A DNA stretch of 64,000 nt from CAVSWT01 sp963731745 (GTDB lineage: Bacteria; Bacteroidota; Ignavibacteria; Ignavibacteriales; Ignavibacteriaceae): positions 62,001 to 126,000 of the forward strand of contig CAVSWT010000028.1 in assembly GCA_963731745.1 (NCBI GenBank). The letters run 5' to 3'. The notes under the pieces are model-generated. The model was not told where the DNA came from, did not search any database, and saw only the letters and a program-made list of their open reading frames with translations. This document shows positions 19,786 through 28,851 of the stretch, one piece after another (the stretch's first letter is position 1; each line of letters starts with the position of its first letter). The position numbers and the translations under genes were made by a program.

Positions 19786-20262
19786 TTAATCGATGGAAAG
19801 AATCTCAAATTCCAGTACTCCTGCAGGAGCTTTAACGCTAATTTTTTGTCCGGTTTTACTTCCCATTAGTCCTTGCCCCACTGGTGACGTCACCGAAATT
19901 TTGCCTGCTTGAAAATCAGCTTCCTCAGGAGAAACTAAAATATATTCGAGCTGTTTTTGATTCTTTAAATTTTTTATTTTCACTTTTGAAAGAATATGTG
20001 CTTCTCCATCTGGAAATTGTGTGGGATCAATAATACGCGCACGTGATAAAACCGATTCAAGTTTACTAATTCTTAATTCAAAAAGGCCTTGCTCTTCTTT
20101 TGCGGCATCATATTCGGCGTTTTCTGATAAATCGCCATGAGCCCTTGCCTCGGCAATTTTTGCAGCCATTTCTTTTCTACCGTTGGTTTTCATTTCCTGT
20201 AATTCTTTTTCAAGCTCAACGAGCCTTTCTTTTGTTAAATAAACAAAATTAGCGTCCGTCAT
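19786..20262 (-). CDS. greA: Transcription elongation factor GreA
   Basis: The 158-aa length and sequence match GreA: an N-terminal coiled coil with YLTKERLVELEKELQEMK and EARAHGDLSENAEYDAAKE, whose tip acidic residues enter the RNA polymerase secondary channel, then the globular domain ending in SPVGQGLMGSKTGQKISVKA. It stimulates RNA cleavage by backtracked polymerase. A rho-independent terminator immediately upstream separates it from the peptidase gene, so greA probably starts the run that continues into ribD, ribE, tilS, hpt and ftsH. A GACGAGA site precedes the ATG. Confidence 0.96.
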   Translation of the reverse strand: MTDANFVYLTKERLVELEKELQEMKTNGRKEMAAKIAEARAHGDLSENAEYDAAKEEQGLFELRISKLESVLSRARIIDPTQFPDGEAHILSKVKIKNLKNQKQLEYILVSPEEADFQAGKISVTSPVGQGLMGSKTGQKISVKAPAGVLEFEILSID

Positions 20263-20293
20263 TATAAAATCTCGTCATTGTTATTGAAAGGTT

Positions 20294-20328
20294 TAAAAAA
20301 AATAGCCACCGCTTTTTTTAGCAGTGGC
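20294..20328 (-). terminator. Rho-independent terminator between the M1 peptidase gene and greA
   Basis: Read on the minus strand, GCCACTGC (20328-20321) pairs with GCGGTGGC (20312-20305) around a TAAAAAAA loop, with one G-U wobble, and is followed by TATTTTTTTT. This is a textbook intrinsic terminator for transcripts from the aminopeptidase gene and marks the upstream boundary of the greA unit. Confidence 0.85.
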
Positions 20329-20443
20329 AGAGGGCAACTTAAAAAATTTTATTTTAGTTGTCAAGAATTAATTATGTTGTTAAATACTGAAACTGATAAA
20401 TATTTCATCAAATTTTACGCTTGGTAATCACTAAGCTTAAAAC

Positions 20444-22450
20444 TTATTTAAGAAGCAGCATTTTTTTTGTTTGAATAAAATTACCAGCCGATAATTTATA
20501 ATAATAAACTCCGCTGGCAAGATTACTTGCTTTAAAGTTTACTTCATAATTTCCCGGCTGCTGATTTTTATTTACGAGAGTTGCGACTTCATTTCCTAAA
20601 ACGTCGTAGACTTTAAGTTGTACCAATCCACCCCTTGCCTCTCCCAATTGTGGATTTTGAATTGAGGGGATAGAATATTTTATTGTCGTGACCGGGTTAA
20701 AAGGATTTGGATAATTTTGTTCAAGTTCAAATTTTTCAACCCTTGAATCGTCGTCTGCAGAAGTTGCTAGTGAAACATTCTTTAATATCCAGTTATCCGG
20801 ATCAAAAATTAGACTATTCGGTTGTGATGTTAAGTTAAATTTAAATTGCTGCTGCTGCTGATTATTCATCACTGTTAATAATGTATCGCCTAAGGCAGTA
20901 TTAATTTTTATCTGAATCGGCATAGTGAAAAATGCTGGATTACTGTTTATTGCTTGGGAAACATTTAGTGTTACTTCAAAGTCATTCGCATTTAACTGAT
21001 TAGCATTCCAACTGTAAGTATAATTCGGATAATTTACCCCGTAAATCCATTCTGAAAAGAAATAATTTAAATCTAATCCCGAAACACTTTCTGCAACTCT
21101 TTGAAAATCTTCTGTGTTTGCAGAATTGTAAGCAAGCTGCGGATCGCTGTTATAGGTTTTTAAAATATTAAAGAATGTTTCATCACCAACAATTCCTCGA
21201 AGCATGTGAAGTACAATCGAGCCTTTTGCGTAAGTTCGATTATAATCAAATATACTTCCAACCGAACTTATATCCTGCACATAAATTGATCCCACTGCAT
21301 TTATTGCATATCCCATTTCAGTTGCAGTTTTATTCTTGTATGCATTTTCCCCGCCAATTGCTTCAAGATAAACTGATTCCGAATACTTGGCAAAGCCTTC
21401 ATTTAGCCAAATATTTCTCCAATCTTTACATGTAACTTTATCTCCAAACCATTGATGAGCCAATTCATGAGCAATAACATCCCGCCTAAATGCATTAGGC
21501 CCCATTGAAGTGCAGGTTTGATGTTCCATCGCACCGCCCCACCCAAATTCTGCATGCCCGTACTTTTCTTTTATGAAGGGATACATTCCGTATTTCTCCG
21601 AAAATACTTTTATCATGTTTGGTGTTTCATCAAGCTGCGTTTTTACTGAACTTAATTTGCCTTGATAGAGATAATGAGTGATCGGCATTGAATCATTTTG
21701 TGTATACTTAAAATAATTAATGTATTCTTCATAATTAGTTATGGCGATCGAAATTAAATATTGGGCAATAGGATAACTGTTCTTCCATTTAAATGTGCGA
21801 GTGTTGTTTCTGTTGTCAATTGTCGAAATTAAAGTACCATTAGAAACCCCTTTAAAAGCTGCATCACAAGTAATCCAAACTTCCGAGGAATCTACTTTAT
21901 CTGCCGGAGTATCTTTGCACGGCCACCAATCGCTTGCGCCATAAGGTTCACTTAATGACCAAATAACAGGAATTCCATTTTCAGTTCCATCTTGAGTTGC
22001 AAATTGAAAACTTCCAAAACCACTTGAGCCCGGTGTACCCTGATAATAAATAGTTACACCAAATTCTTCTCCGGGATTGTATGTTTTATCTAGAGTGATA
22101 TTCAATCTGGCATTTTTATGAATGAATGACAGATTTGTATTTCCAAGTTTAACGGAATCAACATCCAGCGGCTGCTGGAGATCTAAGAAAAAATTACTTA
22201 GGCTTGCCGATCCCGCAGGCTTTGCATTCACCTGAACAACTCCAATTAAATAATTTGGAGTATACGTAACTGTTAAATTTAATTTATAATAAGTAACGTC
22301 AATGGATGAATCACCGGGATAAGTAACTTTTGAAATCTCCAATTCTTTTTCAAAATTTTTCATTTCGAAATCAGAAACCTGGTTAAAGTCCTGAGCAGAA
22401 TTTATTATTGGCAGAAATAAAAATAGAAATGAGAATAAAAACTTTTTCAC
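20444..22450 (-). CDS. M1 family zinc aminopeptidase with type IX sorting domain
   Basis: The 668-aa protein starts at GTG with GAGG upstream and has a signal peptide (MKKFLFSFLFLFLPIINSAQ). The N-terminal M1 beta domain is followed by the catalytic site: GWGGAMEHQTC (the GxMEN exopeptidase motif equivalent) near residue 305 and HELAHQWFG...NEGFAKYSE near 325-350, supplying both zinc histidines, the general base and the glutamate ligand. After about residue 580 comes a type IX sorting domain, FELEQNYPNPFNPVTTIKYS to KKMLLLK. It should be an extracellular or surface aminopeptidase. Between the first and second sorting-domain strands there is an unusual insert, QNPQLGEARGG. Confidence 0.93.
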   Translation of the reverse strand: MKKFLFSFLFLFLPIINSAQDFNQVSDFEMKNFEKELEISKVTYPGDSSIDVTYYKLNLTVTYTPNYLIGVVQVNAKPAGSASLSNFFLDLQQPLDVDSVKLGNTNLSFIHKNARLNITLDKTYNPGEEFGVTIYYQGTPGSSGFGSFQFATQDGTENGIPVIWSLSEPYGASDWWPCKDTPADKVDSSEVWITCDAAFKGVSNGTLISTIDNRNNTRTFKWKNSYPIAQYLISIAITNYEEYINYFKYTQNDSMPITHYLYQGKLSSVKTQLDETPNMIKVFSEKYGMYPFIKEKYGHAEFGWGGAMEHQTCTSMGPNAFRRDVIAHELAHQWFGDKVTCKDWRNIWLNEGFAKYSESVYLEAIGGENAYKNKTATEMGYAINAVGSIYVQDISSVGSIFDYNRTYAKGSIVLHMLRGIVGDETFFNILKTYNSDPQLAYNSANTEDFQRVAESVSGLDLNYFFSEWIYGVNYPNYTYSWNANQLNANDFEVTLNVSQAINSNPAFFTMPIQIKINTALGDTLLTVMNNQQQQQFKFNLTSQPNSLIFDPDNWILKNVSLATSADDDSRVEKFELEQNYPNPFNPVTTIKYSIPSIQNPQLGEARGGLVQLKVYDVLGNEVATLVNKNQQPGNYEVNFKASNLASGVYYYKLSAGNFIQTKKMLLLK

Positions 22451-22522
22451 TCAATGCCTCACTAAATGATGTAACTCATTTTAACATAAAAATTTTTTAA
22501 GGTCAACGAACTAAATTCAATA

Positions 22523-25500
22523 CTAATTCACTTCCTGTATTCTGCAGATCGGGCGGAAATTACAATAGCGGCATACTTTATTTTCCCTATCTTCCAGAGT
22601 TGACAGATTAAATTTCCCGGCATTAATTTCACTTACATATTTTTTAATGGCATCCACACATACTTCAATAATTTCTTCATTTAAAATTAATTTTTCTTCA
22701 GGTGTTAATTTTTTTCTTGATAGATTAACTTCATTTTTACCAAAATCTTTTTCGTTAAATTTTAGCGAATATATTTCAGCACCGGCAGGATCAAATTCCT
22801 TATTTATCTGTGCTTTAATCATTTCTTTTGCCGCATACATGTAAAGCGGAAGCTGCAAGGAAATTCCCTCATATAGCTCATCCCTAGATGGTTTTTTGCC
22901 GCTCAGCTTGTAATCGACGACTTTAAATTTGTTATGTTCCTGCTGAACATCAATTCTATCAATTTTACCTCTTACTTTAATTCCGTCGATTTTAAAATCT
23001 TCTTTTGTATAGAATTTGTTTTGATCATCGGATATTTTTCCGAAACCCATTTCAAAATATTCTGGAATAAATCCTTCTTCATTATTTCTTTCGTTTAAAA
23101 GAAATTTATATAAAATAGAATTTTTTTTGTCTCCATTTAAACCAAGAATCTTTTCTTTTTCATAAAATGTTAAAGGCGAATTAAAATTTGCTTCGGAAAT
23201 ATTTTTCGCAGCGATTTTGAAAATTAGATCAATTGCATAAGGAAATGTTTTATCATCGGAGTTTTGAAGAATTATATTTTTATCATGAATCGTTTTATAA
23301 AATTCGTATAAAATATTGTGAAGAATTGTTCCCATTTCAAGTGCTTCAATTTCTTCAGTCGGTTCTTCAAGCGGCTTTAAAAATAATATTCGTTCCGCGA
23401 AATATTTATAAGGGCATTTTGCATATGTTTCAAGCTGTGAAATTGAGTATTCTTTGTCTTTTAAGTCTGATAGTTTTTTCTTGCCTTCATCAGATAATCC
23501 AGAAGAAATATTACCTGTAAAGCTGCTTTCACCAAACGGTTCAGCTTTTCTTAATTCATCTATTTGAATTGAGTTTCTTATTTCTTCTAAATTAAGATCC
23601 GTCTCTGAAATAAATTTTTCGGTTTCTTCAACTCCATATTGACCAATGAATTTTAATAATTCTTTTTTGGAATAAATTTTTGGATCATAATCACGCTCAA
23701 ATTTTTCTTCAACTTCAATTAAATTTTCAAACTCAGTTAGAATATTTGATACAGCTAATTCTTGCCTCTCTTCTTTTAAAGGATAAGTCAGGTACAATTT
23801 TTTTTGCCACGAACAAAGCGATTGATAAAATTGATATCTTTCTTCAGTTTGATGAGTAAGCTCATTCTTTACATAAGAGCCTGAGAAAAATATTTCAGGA
23901 GTATAACGAGTCGGCAAATCCCCTTCACACATTCCGCCGATAAATAAATAATCAAATTGAAGTCCGCGAATCTCATTTAAAGTTGTTACCTGCACACCGT
24001 AACCCGGCTTTTCTTTAATATTAAATCGAGTTGAAGTTATCGCAGTTCTCATATAATTTAAGAAAAATTTAAGCGGAAATTTTTCATTCGTTCCGTATTC
24101 CAGTTCAAGCAGTTCAATCAAATCTGAAATAGTTTCAATACAAACCGTTACTGCTTTTATATTTTCTTCAAGATTTTCAGATTTATAATTAACCAGTCTC
24201 TCAGGAACTTTTAACGAATAAACTAAATCAATAAAGTTCTGCCGGAATTCGCGAAGAGTTGTTTTCTTCTCAAACGGTTGCAGTATTTTTTGAATCGTTT
24301 GAATATCGTTTAATGCCTTATTTAGGCTATTAGCATCAATCGAATAATCAAGTGTATCATCCAATTTTTCAAGCTGTTTTTTAATTGTGTCGTTTATTGA
24401 GTCGATCCAATTTTGATATCCGGAAATAATTTTAAGATTTACGGAAGCATTTAAAAGATTTGAAACACTAACATTCGCGATTTGAATCAAGTTGCCGCTT
24501 AAAGCACGAAAAATATTTTTATAATAGTAATCGTTCTCGGCAATTTCCAAAAAATTTATAATTGAAATGACCGGCGAAGAATTGCTCAATGAAAGCCTGT
24601 CCGTTAGGTTAAATGGAATTCCGTAAGTTGAAAAATTGTTACGTATAATAGGTGAATATTGATTGATTAAATTAAAAGCCACACAAATTTTATGAGGTTC
24701 TACTTTTTGGTGAACAATCAAATCTTTAATTTCTTTGGCGATTATTTCAATTTCTTTTTCTCTTGTTGACGCGGAAATTTTAATAACCGGGTTTTCTTTA
24801 AATCCGTAATTTGAATCCAAGTTTACTTTATTGGATTTGCTTGATGGATTAAATAATTCTTCACGAATAACTCTTTGAAATTTATTTAAATAATTCTGCG
24901 ATCTGTCTTCAATAATTTTGAAACCTTTATTTTCAAGCTTGCTGTAGCATTTATCGAGATGCGAAAATAATAACGAATTGTATTTGTAATAATCAAAAGA
25001 AAGAAAAAGTCTGTTGTTATTTATTTGCGCAGCTGAATTAATTATTTCAATTTCCGGCTGCGTAAATTCATCAAATCCATTGATGATAATTAAATTTACT
25101 TCGGGATAAATTTTTCTAAATCTCTCTTCAAACTCATTTTGATTTAAAAGATTTAATTCATAATAAATATCGCCGATTTCTTTAACATTTAATTCACGGC
25201 ATTTTAATAAATAAGCCTCATAAATTTTTGATATATCTTCAGCTTTTAGTTTTTCGGAACCTGATAGATTTTTAACTTCTTCATTTAAATTTCCAGAAGT
25301 AATTCCATGTCTTTTATATTCGGAGATTACATTTTTAATCCGCTCAAGCGTACCGAATGGAATCTCTTTTTTGTAGTTAGAGAAATAATTCAGCTTGCAT
25401 TCACTTATACTTTGCTTTATCAAAACAGTGGATGCAGCCTCGCTTAAAACTTTTGCAGATGATTTTGATTCGCTGAAAAGTAAATTGGTTGAAAATGTTC

Positions 25501-25690
25501 CGATCGTTTCTAAATTAATTACTTCGGTTGATTGATTTGGTGAAAGAGAAATTAAATCTTTTTTTAAATTTCTGCTTTTTCTGTTAGTCGGTACAATTAA
25601 TAAAAGTTCATTTAAACTTTTGGATTTTATTTTTTCATCAATAACAAAATCTAAATCGATATATTTTTCATTACTTTTTGTTAATATCAT
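22523..25690 (-). CDS. AddB-like helicase/nuclease subunit with C-terminal PD-(D/E)xK nuclease and Fe-S site
   Basis: A 1055-aa protein with the AddB layout. The N-terminal UvrD-like domain begins LLLIVPTNRKSRNLKKDL, which lacks a canonical Walker A loop. A central helicase-like part contains VTTLNEIRGLQFDYLFIGG and LYLTYP. The C-terminal nuclease has EMGTILHNILYEFY, KIDRIDVQQ and VVDYKLSGK, with LQLPLYMYA following. Four cysteines form the iron-sulfur staple, one in YAKCPYKYFAE near residue 760 and three in CRYCNFRPIC at the C-terminus. AddAB processes double-strand breaks for RecA. No addA partner is adjacent; the next upstream gene is a CYTH protein. The missing Walker A means ATP-driven translocation would come from the partner. 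Confidence 0.85.
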   Translation of the reverse strand: MILTKSNEKYIDLDFVIDEKIKSKSLNELLLIVPTNRKSRNLKKDLISLSPNQSTEVINLETIGTFSTNLLFSESKSSAKVLSEAASTVLIKQSISECKLNYFSNYKKEIPFGTLERIKNVISEYKRHGITSGNLNEEVKNLSGSEKLKAEDISKIYEAYLLKCRELNVKEIGDIYYELNLLNQNEFEERFRKIYPEVNLIIINGFDEFTQPEIEIINSAAQINNNRLFLSFDYYKYNSLLFSHLDKCYSKLENKGFKIIEDRSQNYLNKFQRVIREELFNPSSKSNKVNLDSNYGFKENPVIKISASTREKEIEIIAKEIKDLIVHQKVEPHKICVAFNLINQYSPIIRNNFSTYGIPFNLTDRLSLSNSSPVISIINFLEIAENDYYYKNIFRALSGNLIQIANVSVSNLLNASVNLKIISGYQNWIDSINDTIKKQLEKLDDTLDYSIDANSLNKALNDIQTIQKILQPFEKKTTLREFRQNFIDLVYSLKVPERLVNYKSENLEENIKAVTVCIETISDLIELLELEYGTNEKFPLKFFLNYMRTAITSTRFNIKEKPGYGVQVTTLNEIRGLQFDYLFIGGMCEGDLPTRYTPEIFFSGSYVKNELTHQTEERYQFYQSLCSWQKKLYLTYPLKEERQELAVSNILTEFENLIEVEEKFERDYDPKIYSKKELLKFIGQYGVEETEKFISETDLNLEEIRNSIQIDELRKAEPFGESSFTGNISSGLSDEGKKKLSDLKDKEYSISQLETYAKCPYKYFAERILFLKPLEEPTEEIEALEMGTILHNILYEFYKTIHDKNIILQNSDDKTFPYAIDLIFKIAAKNISEANFNSPLTFYEKEKILGLNGDKKNSILYKFLLNERNNEEGFIPEYFEMGFGKISDDQNKFYTKEDFKIDGIKVRGKIDRIDVQQEHNKFKVVDYKLSGKKPSRDELYEGISLQLPLYMYAAKEMIKAQINKEFDPAGAEIYSLKFNEKDFGKNEVNLSRKKLTPEEKLILNEEIIEVCVDAIKKYVSEINAGKFNLSTLEDRENKVCRYCNFRPICRIQEVN

Positions 25691-25749
25691 TTTCTTACTT
25701 TTGGATTATACCCAAAATCAAATCTTTATATGAACCTTTTATTTGAGAG

Positions 25750-26205
25750 TTAACATCCAAATCTAGAAAACTTGCCATATCTATTAAATCTTTTTATGGC
25801 ATCTTCTTCGCCATTCAGGACTAATGTTTCAAGCTCCAAAAACTTTCCCAGATTTTTTACTTCATCGAGATGAATTCTTGTATTGTCATGCATATATAAA
25901 AGCCGTTTCTTCTCAACTACAGCATAGCTTTCAAATATGTCGTTAAAAAAATCTTCAGCATTTGGATTTGAAATGTTTAATACTTCATAATTTGAAAATC
26001 TATCCTTTGCTTTTTCATCTCTTAAATATTTTATCAGCGAGCAATTTCCATTTTCAATTCTGAGTTTTAATAGTTTATCTTTTACTTTATAATAAACATC
26101 TTTTTGATTAAGCTCGCCTTTGAACTCACAATTATTTTCTTTAATTCTTTTTAAAACTTCATCAAAGTTTTTTAACGGTACTTTTATTTCAAGATTTGAC
26201 GGCAT
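25750..26205 (-). CDS. CYTH domain protein (class IV adenylyl cyclase/thiamine triphosphatase-like)
   Basis: The 151-aa protein opens with the CYTH tunnel motif NLEIKVPL (ExExK-like: E-I-K) and alternates charged residues along predicted strands (KDVYYKVKDKLLKLRIE, IHLDEVKNLGKFLELE), as expected of the triphosphate-binding tunnel. Closest by layout are small class IV cyclase-like or tripolyphosphatase proteins. The substrate (ATP, thiamine triphosphate or inorganic triphosphate) cannot be decided here. It lies 60 bp upstream of the AddB-like gene on the same strand. Confidence 0.8.
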   Translation of the reverse strand: MPSNLEIKVPLKNFDEVLKRIKENNCEFKGELNQKDVYYKVKDKLLKLRIENGNCSLIKYLRDEKAKDRFSNYEVLNISNPNAEDFFNDIFESYAVVEKKRLLYMHDNTRIHLDEVKNLGKFLELETLVLNGEEDAIKRFNRYGKFSRFGC

Positions 26206-26328
26206 AAATTTTTTATTGGTTAATTAATGAAATTCATATATATAGTTTACTTTTTCAGCACAAAAGATTGTCGGTCTAAGCTTTTGGAAGACTGACATTC
26301 CAGAATAATTCAAACTTCAACAGGCTCA

Positions 26329-26940
26329 TCAACTATTAGGCTTAATGTAAATTTGTAGAACTTCCCTTCCCTTTCTCGGTTTAATTGAATCAACAATTTT
26401 CGATGAAAACTCAAGCTGCAAATGACGGGAAAAATTCTCATAAACTTCTAACGGATCAACTCCAAAAGGCGGCCCGCCGATTTTTTTTTCAACGGGAAAT
26501 AATATTGCAACAAATTTGCCTGCTGGTTTTAATAATTTCGAAACTACATCTGCATATTCAGATCTTCGCGAAGGATCGATTGCACAATAAAAAACATAAT
26601 CATAAACCACATCAAAACTATTAAAATATTTTTCATCCAGCTTAAAAAAATCTTCAGCTAAAAAATTTATTTTAACATTATTTTGCTTTGCAAGCTCTTC
26701 AGCGAATGAAATTGCTTTTTCAGAAAAATCAACTGCGGTTACATCAAAGCCTTCTTTCGCCGCATCAATTGCGTCGTAACCTTTTCCAGCACCGACAATT
26801 AATATTCTACCCGGTTGTAAAAAATGTTTTTTCTTTATAAGTTGTGCAAAAATAGGGTTTGCGTTTCCTGTATCCCATCCTGCTTGGTTTTTCACATATT
26901 TTTCTTCCCAGTAAGCGGGATTGTTAATAGTTGGTGCCAT
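26329..26940 (-). CDS. TPMT-family SAM-dependent methyltransferase
   Basis: The product begins MAPTINNPAYWEEKYVKNQA, with the thiopurine methyltransferase opening W-x-x-x-Y...GWDTGNANPIF. The SAM-binding motif I is RILIVGAGKGYDAIDAA, followed by VTAVDFSEKAI and YDYVFYCAIDPSRR. At about 203 aa it has normal length for the family. Bacterial TPMT-like enzymes methylate thiols, selenium/tellurium species or halides, so detoxification is plausible but unproven. I chose the ATG at 26940 over an adjacent in-frame TTG. It diverges from the outer-membrane protein gene at 27016. Confidence 0.85.
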   Translation of the reverse strand: MAPTINNPAYWEEKYVKNQAGWDTGNANPIFAQLIKKKHFLQPGRILIVGAGKGYDAIDAAKEGFDVTAVDFSEKAISFAEELAKQNNVKINFLAEDFFKLDEKYFNSFDVVYDYVFYCAIDPSRRSEYADVVSKLLKPAGKFVAILFPVEKKIGGPPFGVDPLEVYENFSRHLQLEFSSKIVDSIKPRKGREVLQIYIKPNS

Positions 26941-27015
26941 CAATAAAAGATGAATTAAGTTGTTGAATCTTTACTTTTCTTGTTTAATTTTAAATTAAAT
27001 AATTAGAGAATTATT

Positions 27016-27660
27016 ATGAAAACTTTATTAGCAGCGGCAATATTACTAATTACATTTTTAAATGTAAATGCGCAGGAAATTGGTGAGTTAGCTCCACCCA
27101 AACCCCCTGAAGTGTTTCCTGCTAATGCTTTCGGAATGGATATAATGTTTAGTGAAGGCGGATTTGGATTAGGCACTTTCTTTCGACATCAATTAAACCA
27201 GACTGTTACCGTCTTTAGTGATTTTTCTATTTCTGAATCAAAAGACGAGCGGGAATTTGAGTACGTTGATTATTACGGTAATACATATACTATTGGGAAA
27301 AAGAATCGCGTTTTTCTATTCCCTGTAAATTTCGGAGCGCAATACAGATTGTTTCAAGATGCAATTTATGATAATCTCCGTCCTTACTTGAATGCCGGAG
27401 TAGGGCCTACCTTTGTAGTTACGACACCTTACGATAGAGAATATTTTAATGCATTCGGTTATGCAAAAGCCAAAGTTGCACTTGGCGGTTATGTTGGATT
27501 TGGTGCCAACTTTGGATTGGATAAATCAAGCTTGGTTGGAATAAATCTTCGCTACTACATTGTGCATATGTTTGACGGCGGAGTTGAAAGTCTTGAAGGA
27601 AGATTAAAAAATGATATCGGCGGCGTTTATCTTACAATTAATTTGGGGATAATGTATTAA
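27016..27660 (+). CDS. Outer-membrane beta-barrel protein
   Basis: A 214-aa protein with a signal peptide (MKTLLAAAILLITFLNVNAQ, cleaved after NAQ) and alternating hydrophobic/polar strands typical of an eight-stranded OmpA-like or OmpW-like barrel (VFLFPVNFGAQYRLF, AKVALGGYVGFGANFG). It ends in GGVYLTINLGIMY with a terminal aromatic, as outer-membrane proteins do for BAM recognition. The function is unknown; it could be a small porin or structural barrel. AGAGAA lies ahead of the ATG. Confidence 0.75.
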   Translation: MKTLLAAAILLITFLNVNAQEIGELAPPKPPEVFPANAFGMDIMFSEGGFGLGTFFRHQLNQTVTVFSDFSISESKDEREFEYVDYYGNTYTIGKKNRVFLFPVNFGAQYRLFQDAIYDNLRPYLNAGVGPTFVVTTPYDREYFNAFGYAKAKVALGGYVGFGANFGLDKSSLVGINLRYYIVHMFDGGVESLEGRLKNDIGGVYLTINLGIMY

Positions 27661-27741
27661 GTTACCAGCTATTATTTCCCAGTTGCCATTGAAAAATCTT
27701 GGCAAGTTTGTTTCAAACTCCTATCATTAACTTTTAAGTTT

Positions 27742-28833
27742 TTAATTTCTTCTACCAATTAATATTCTGCCTTTATGATCTATTGTTTCAGCATCAACAC
27801 CAACTGCAACAATAGTATTTTCTGATACAGCAATTGAATAAAGCGGTTTTATCGGTCTCTGAAGATAACTTGGAGTTTCTTGAAACCAAGTTGCTCCATT
27901 GTAATGCCAGATTGATCCGTCAGAACATGCTACTGCTATATTATTCTCTGCACTGCCTCTAATTCTGTACGGCCCTAATTGCAGCGGAAGAACTTTCTTG
28001 GTTGTATCACTTCCATTTAATGGTGTACGGTAAATTCCATCTCCGGCACCGACATATAAATACTTATCTCCAGCCCAAGTTGTTAATACTAGATAACCGT
28101 ATGGTGGGGTATTAGCAGCATTAGAAGTCCAAATAGTTTTCCAAGAGGTTCCATCAAATTTAAGTATACAGCTTTGGGAATAGTCATTGGCATATCCGCA
28201 TGCCCAGATACTGCCTCCTTCAGTATTTCCCCATATATCAGTTAAGTCTGTTGTAGTTCCACTTGTCATTTTATTCCAATTGCCATTGTTGTAATGTGCT
28301 ATGTTACCATTATATCCACAAATATATAAATCATTAATATTTATTCCCCAAATTTTATTAATTGCTCCAGTAATTAATTTATTTATATCACAATCTAAAT
28401 TAACCGCATTGCCATCAAACCACCCAATGCTTCCTCCATTTGAAATACAAATATTATTCTTAGAAAAACCCTGGATAGCATTTAGTGGGGGATATTCAAC
28501 AGCACTACAGATTCCATAATACTTTAATCTTTTTATATTCCATTTGTTACCATCCCAATGAATTGCGTTATACGCATTATAATCCGGCTGCCCGGTAGAG
28601 TCATTCAAATAAACAGAACCCACAGCCCATATATCACTGTCGTTAATAATAGCCACATCTTTTAGTGAGCTTGGGCTTGCGCCGTCATCCCCAAATTCAA
28701 ATGTCTGCCAGGTAAAGCTGTGGCTTGTTGTATCCGGCTCATCTTTTTGTGGGGGAGACACCGGGTTTTTCTTGCAGTTAAAGTTTAAAAATAATGATGC
28801 AAATAATAATATTATAAAAATGTTTTTAGCCAT
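27742..28833 (-). CDS. Lipoprotein with beta-propeller-like repeats
   Basis: A 363-aa lipoprotein: the signal ends in LNFNCKK and AAGGAAG precedes the ATG. The mature region contains repeats of the kind DIWAVGSVYLND, DLYICGYNGNIAHYNNGNW, DIWGNTEGGSIWACG and YLYVGAGDGIYRTPL, which suggest a six- or seven-bladed beta propeller. The C-terminus reads VAVGVDAETIDHKGRILIGRRN. Such proteins are multicopy in Ignavibacteria and presumably sit on the cell surface; no activity is known. It lies immediately downstream of a decayed tandem paralogue. Their first 75 or so residues and last 140 or so are nearly identical, while the middle differs. Confidence 0.75.
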   Translation of the reverse strand: MAKNIFIILLFASLFLNFNCKKNPVSPPQKDEPDTTSHSFTWQTFEFGDDGASPSSLKDVAIINDSDIWAVGSVYLNDSTGQPDYNAYNAIHWDGNKWNIKRLKYYGICSAVEYPPLNAIQGFSKNNICISNGGSIGWFDGNAVNLDCDINKLITGAINKIWGININDLYICGYNGNIAHYNNGNWNKMTSGTTTDLTDIWGNTEGGSIWACGYANDYSQSCILKFDGTSWKTIWTSNAANTPPYGYLVLTTWAGDKYLYVGAGDGIYRTPLNGSDTTKKVLPLQLGPYRIRGSAENNIAVACSDGSIWHYNGATWFQETPSYLQRPIKPLYSIAVSENTIVAVGVDAETIDHKGRILIGRRN

Positions 28834-28851
28834 TTTGATATTCTTCCTTTT

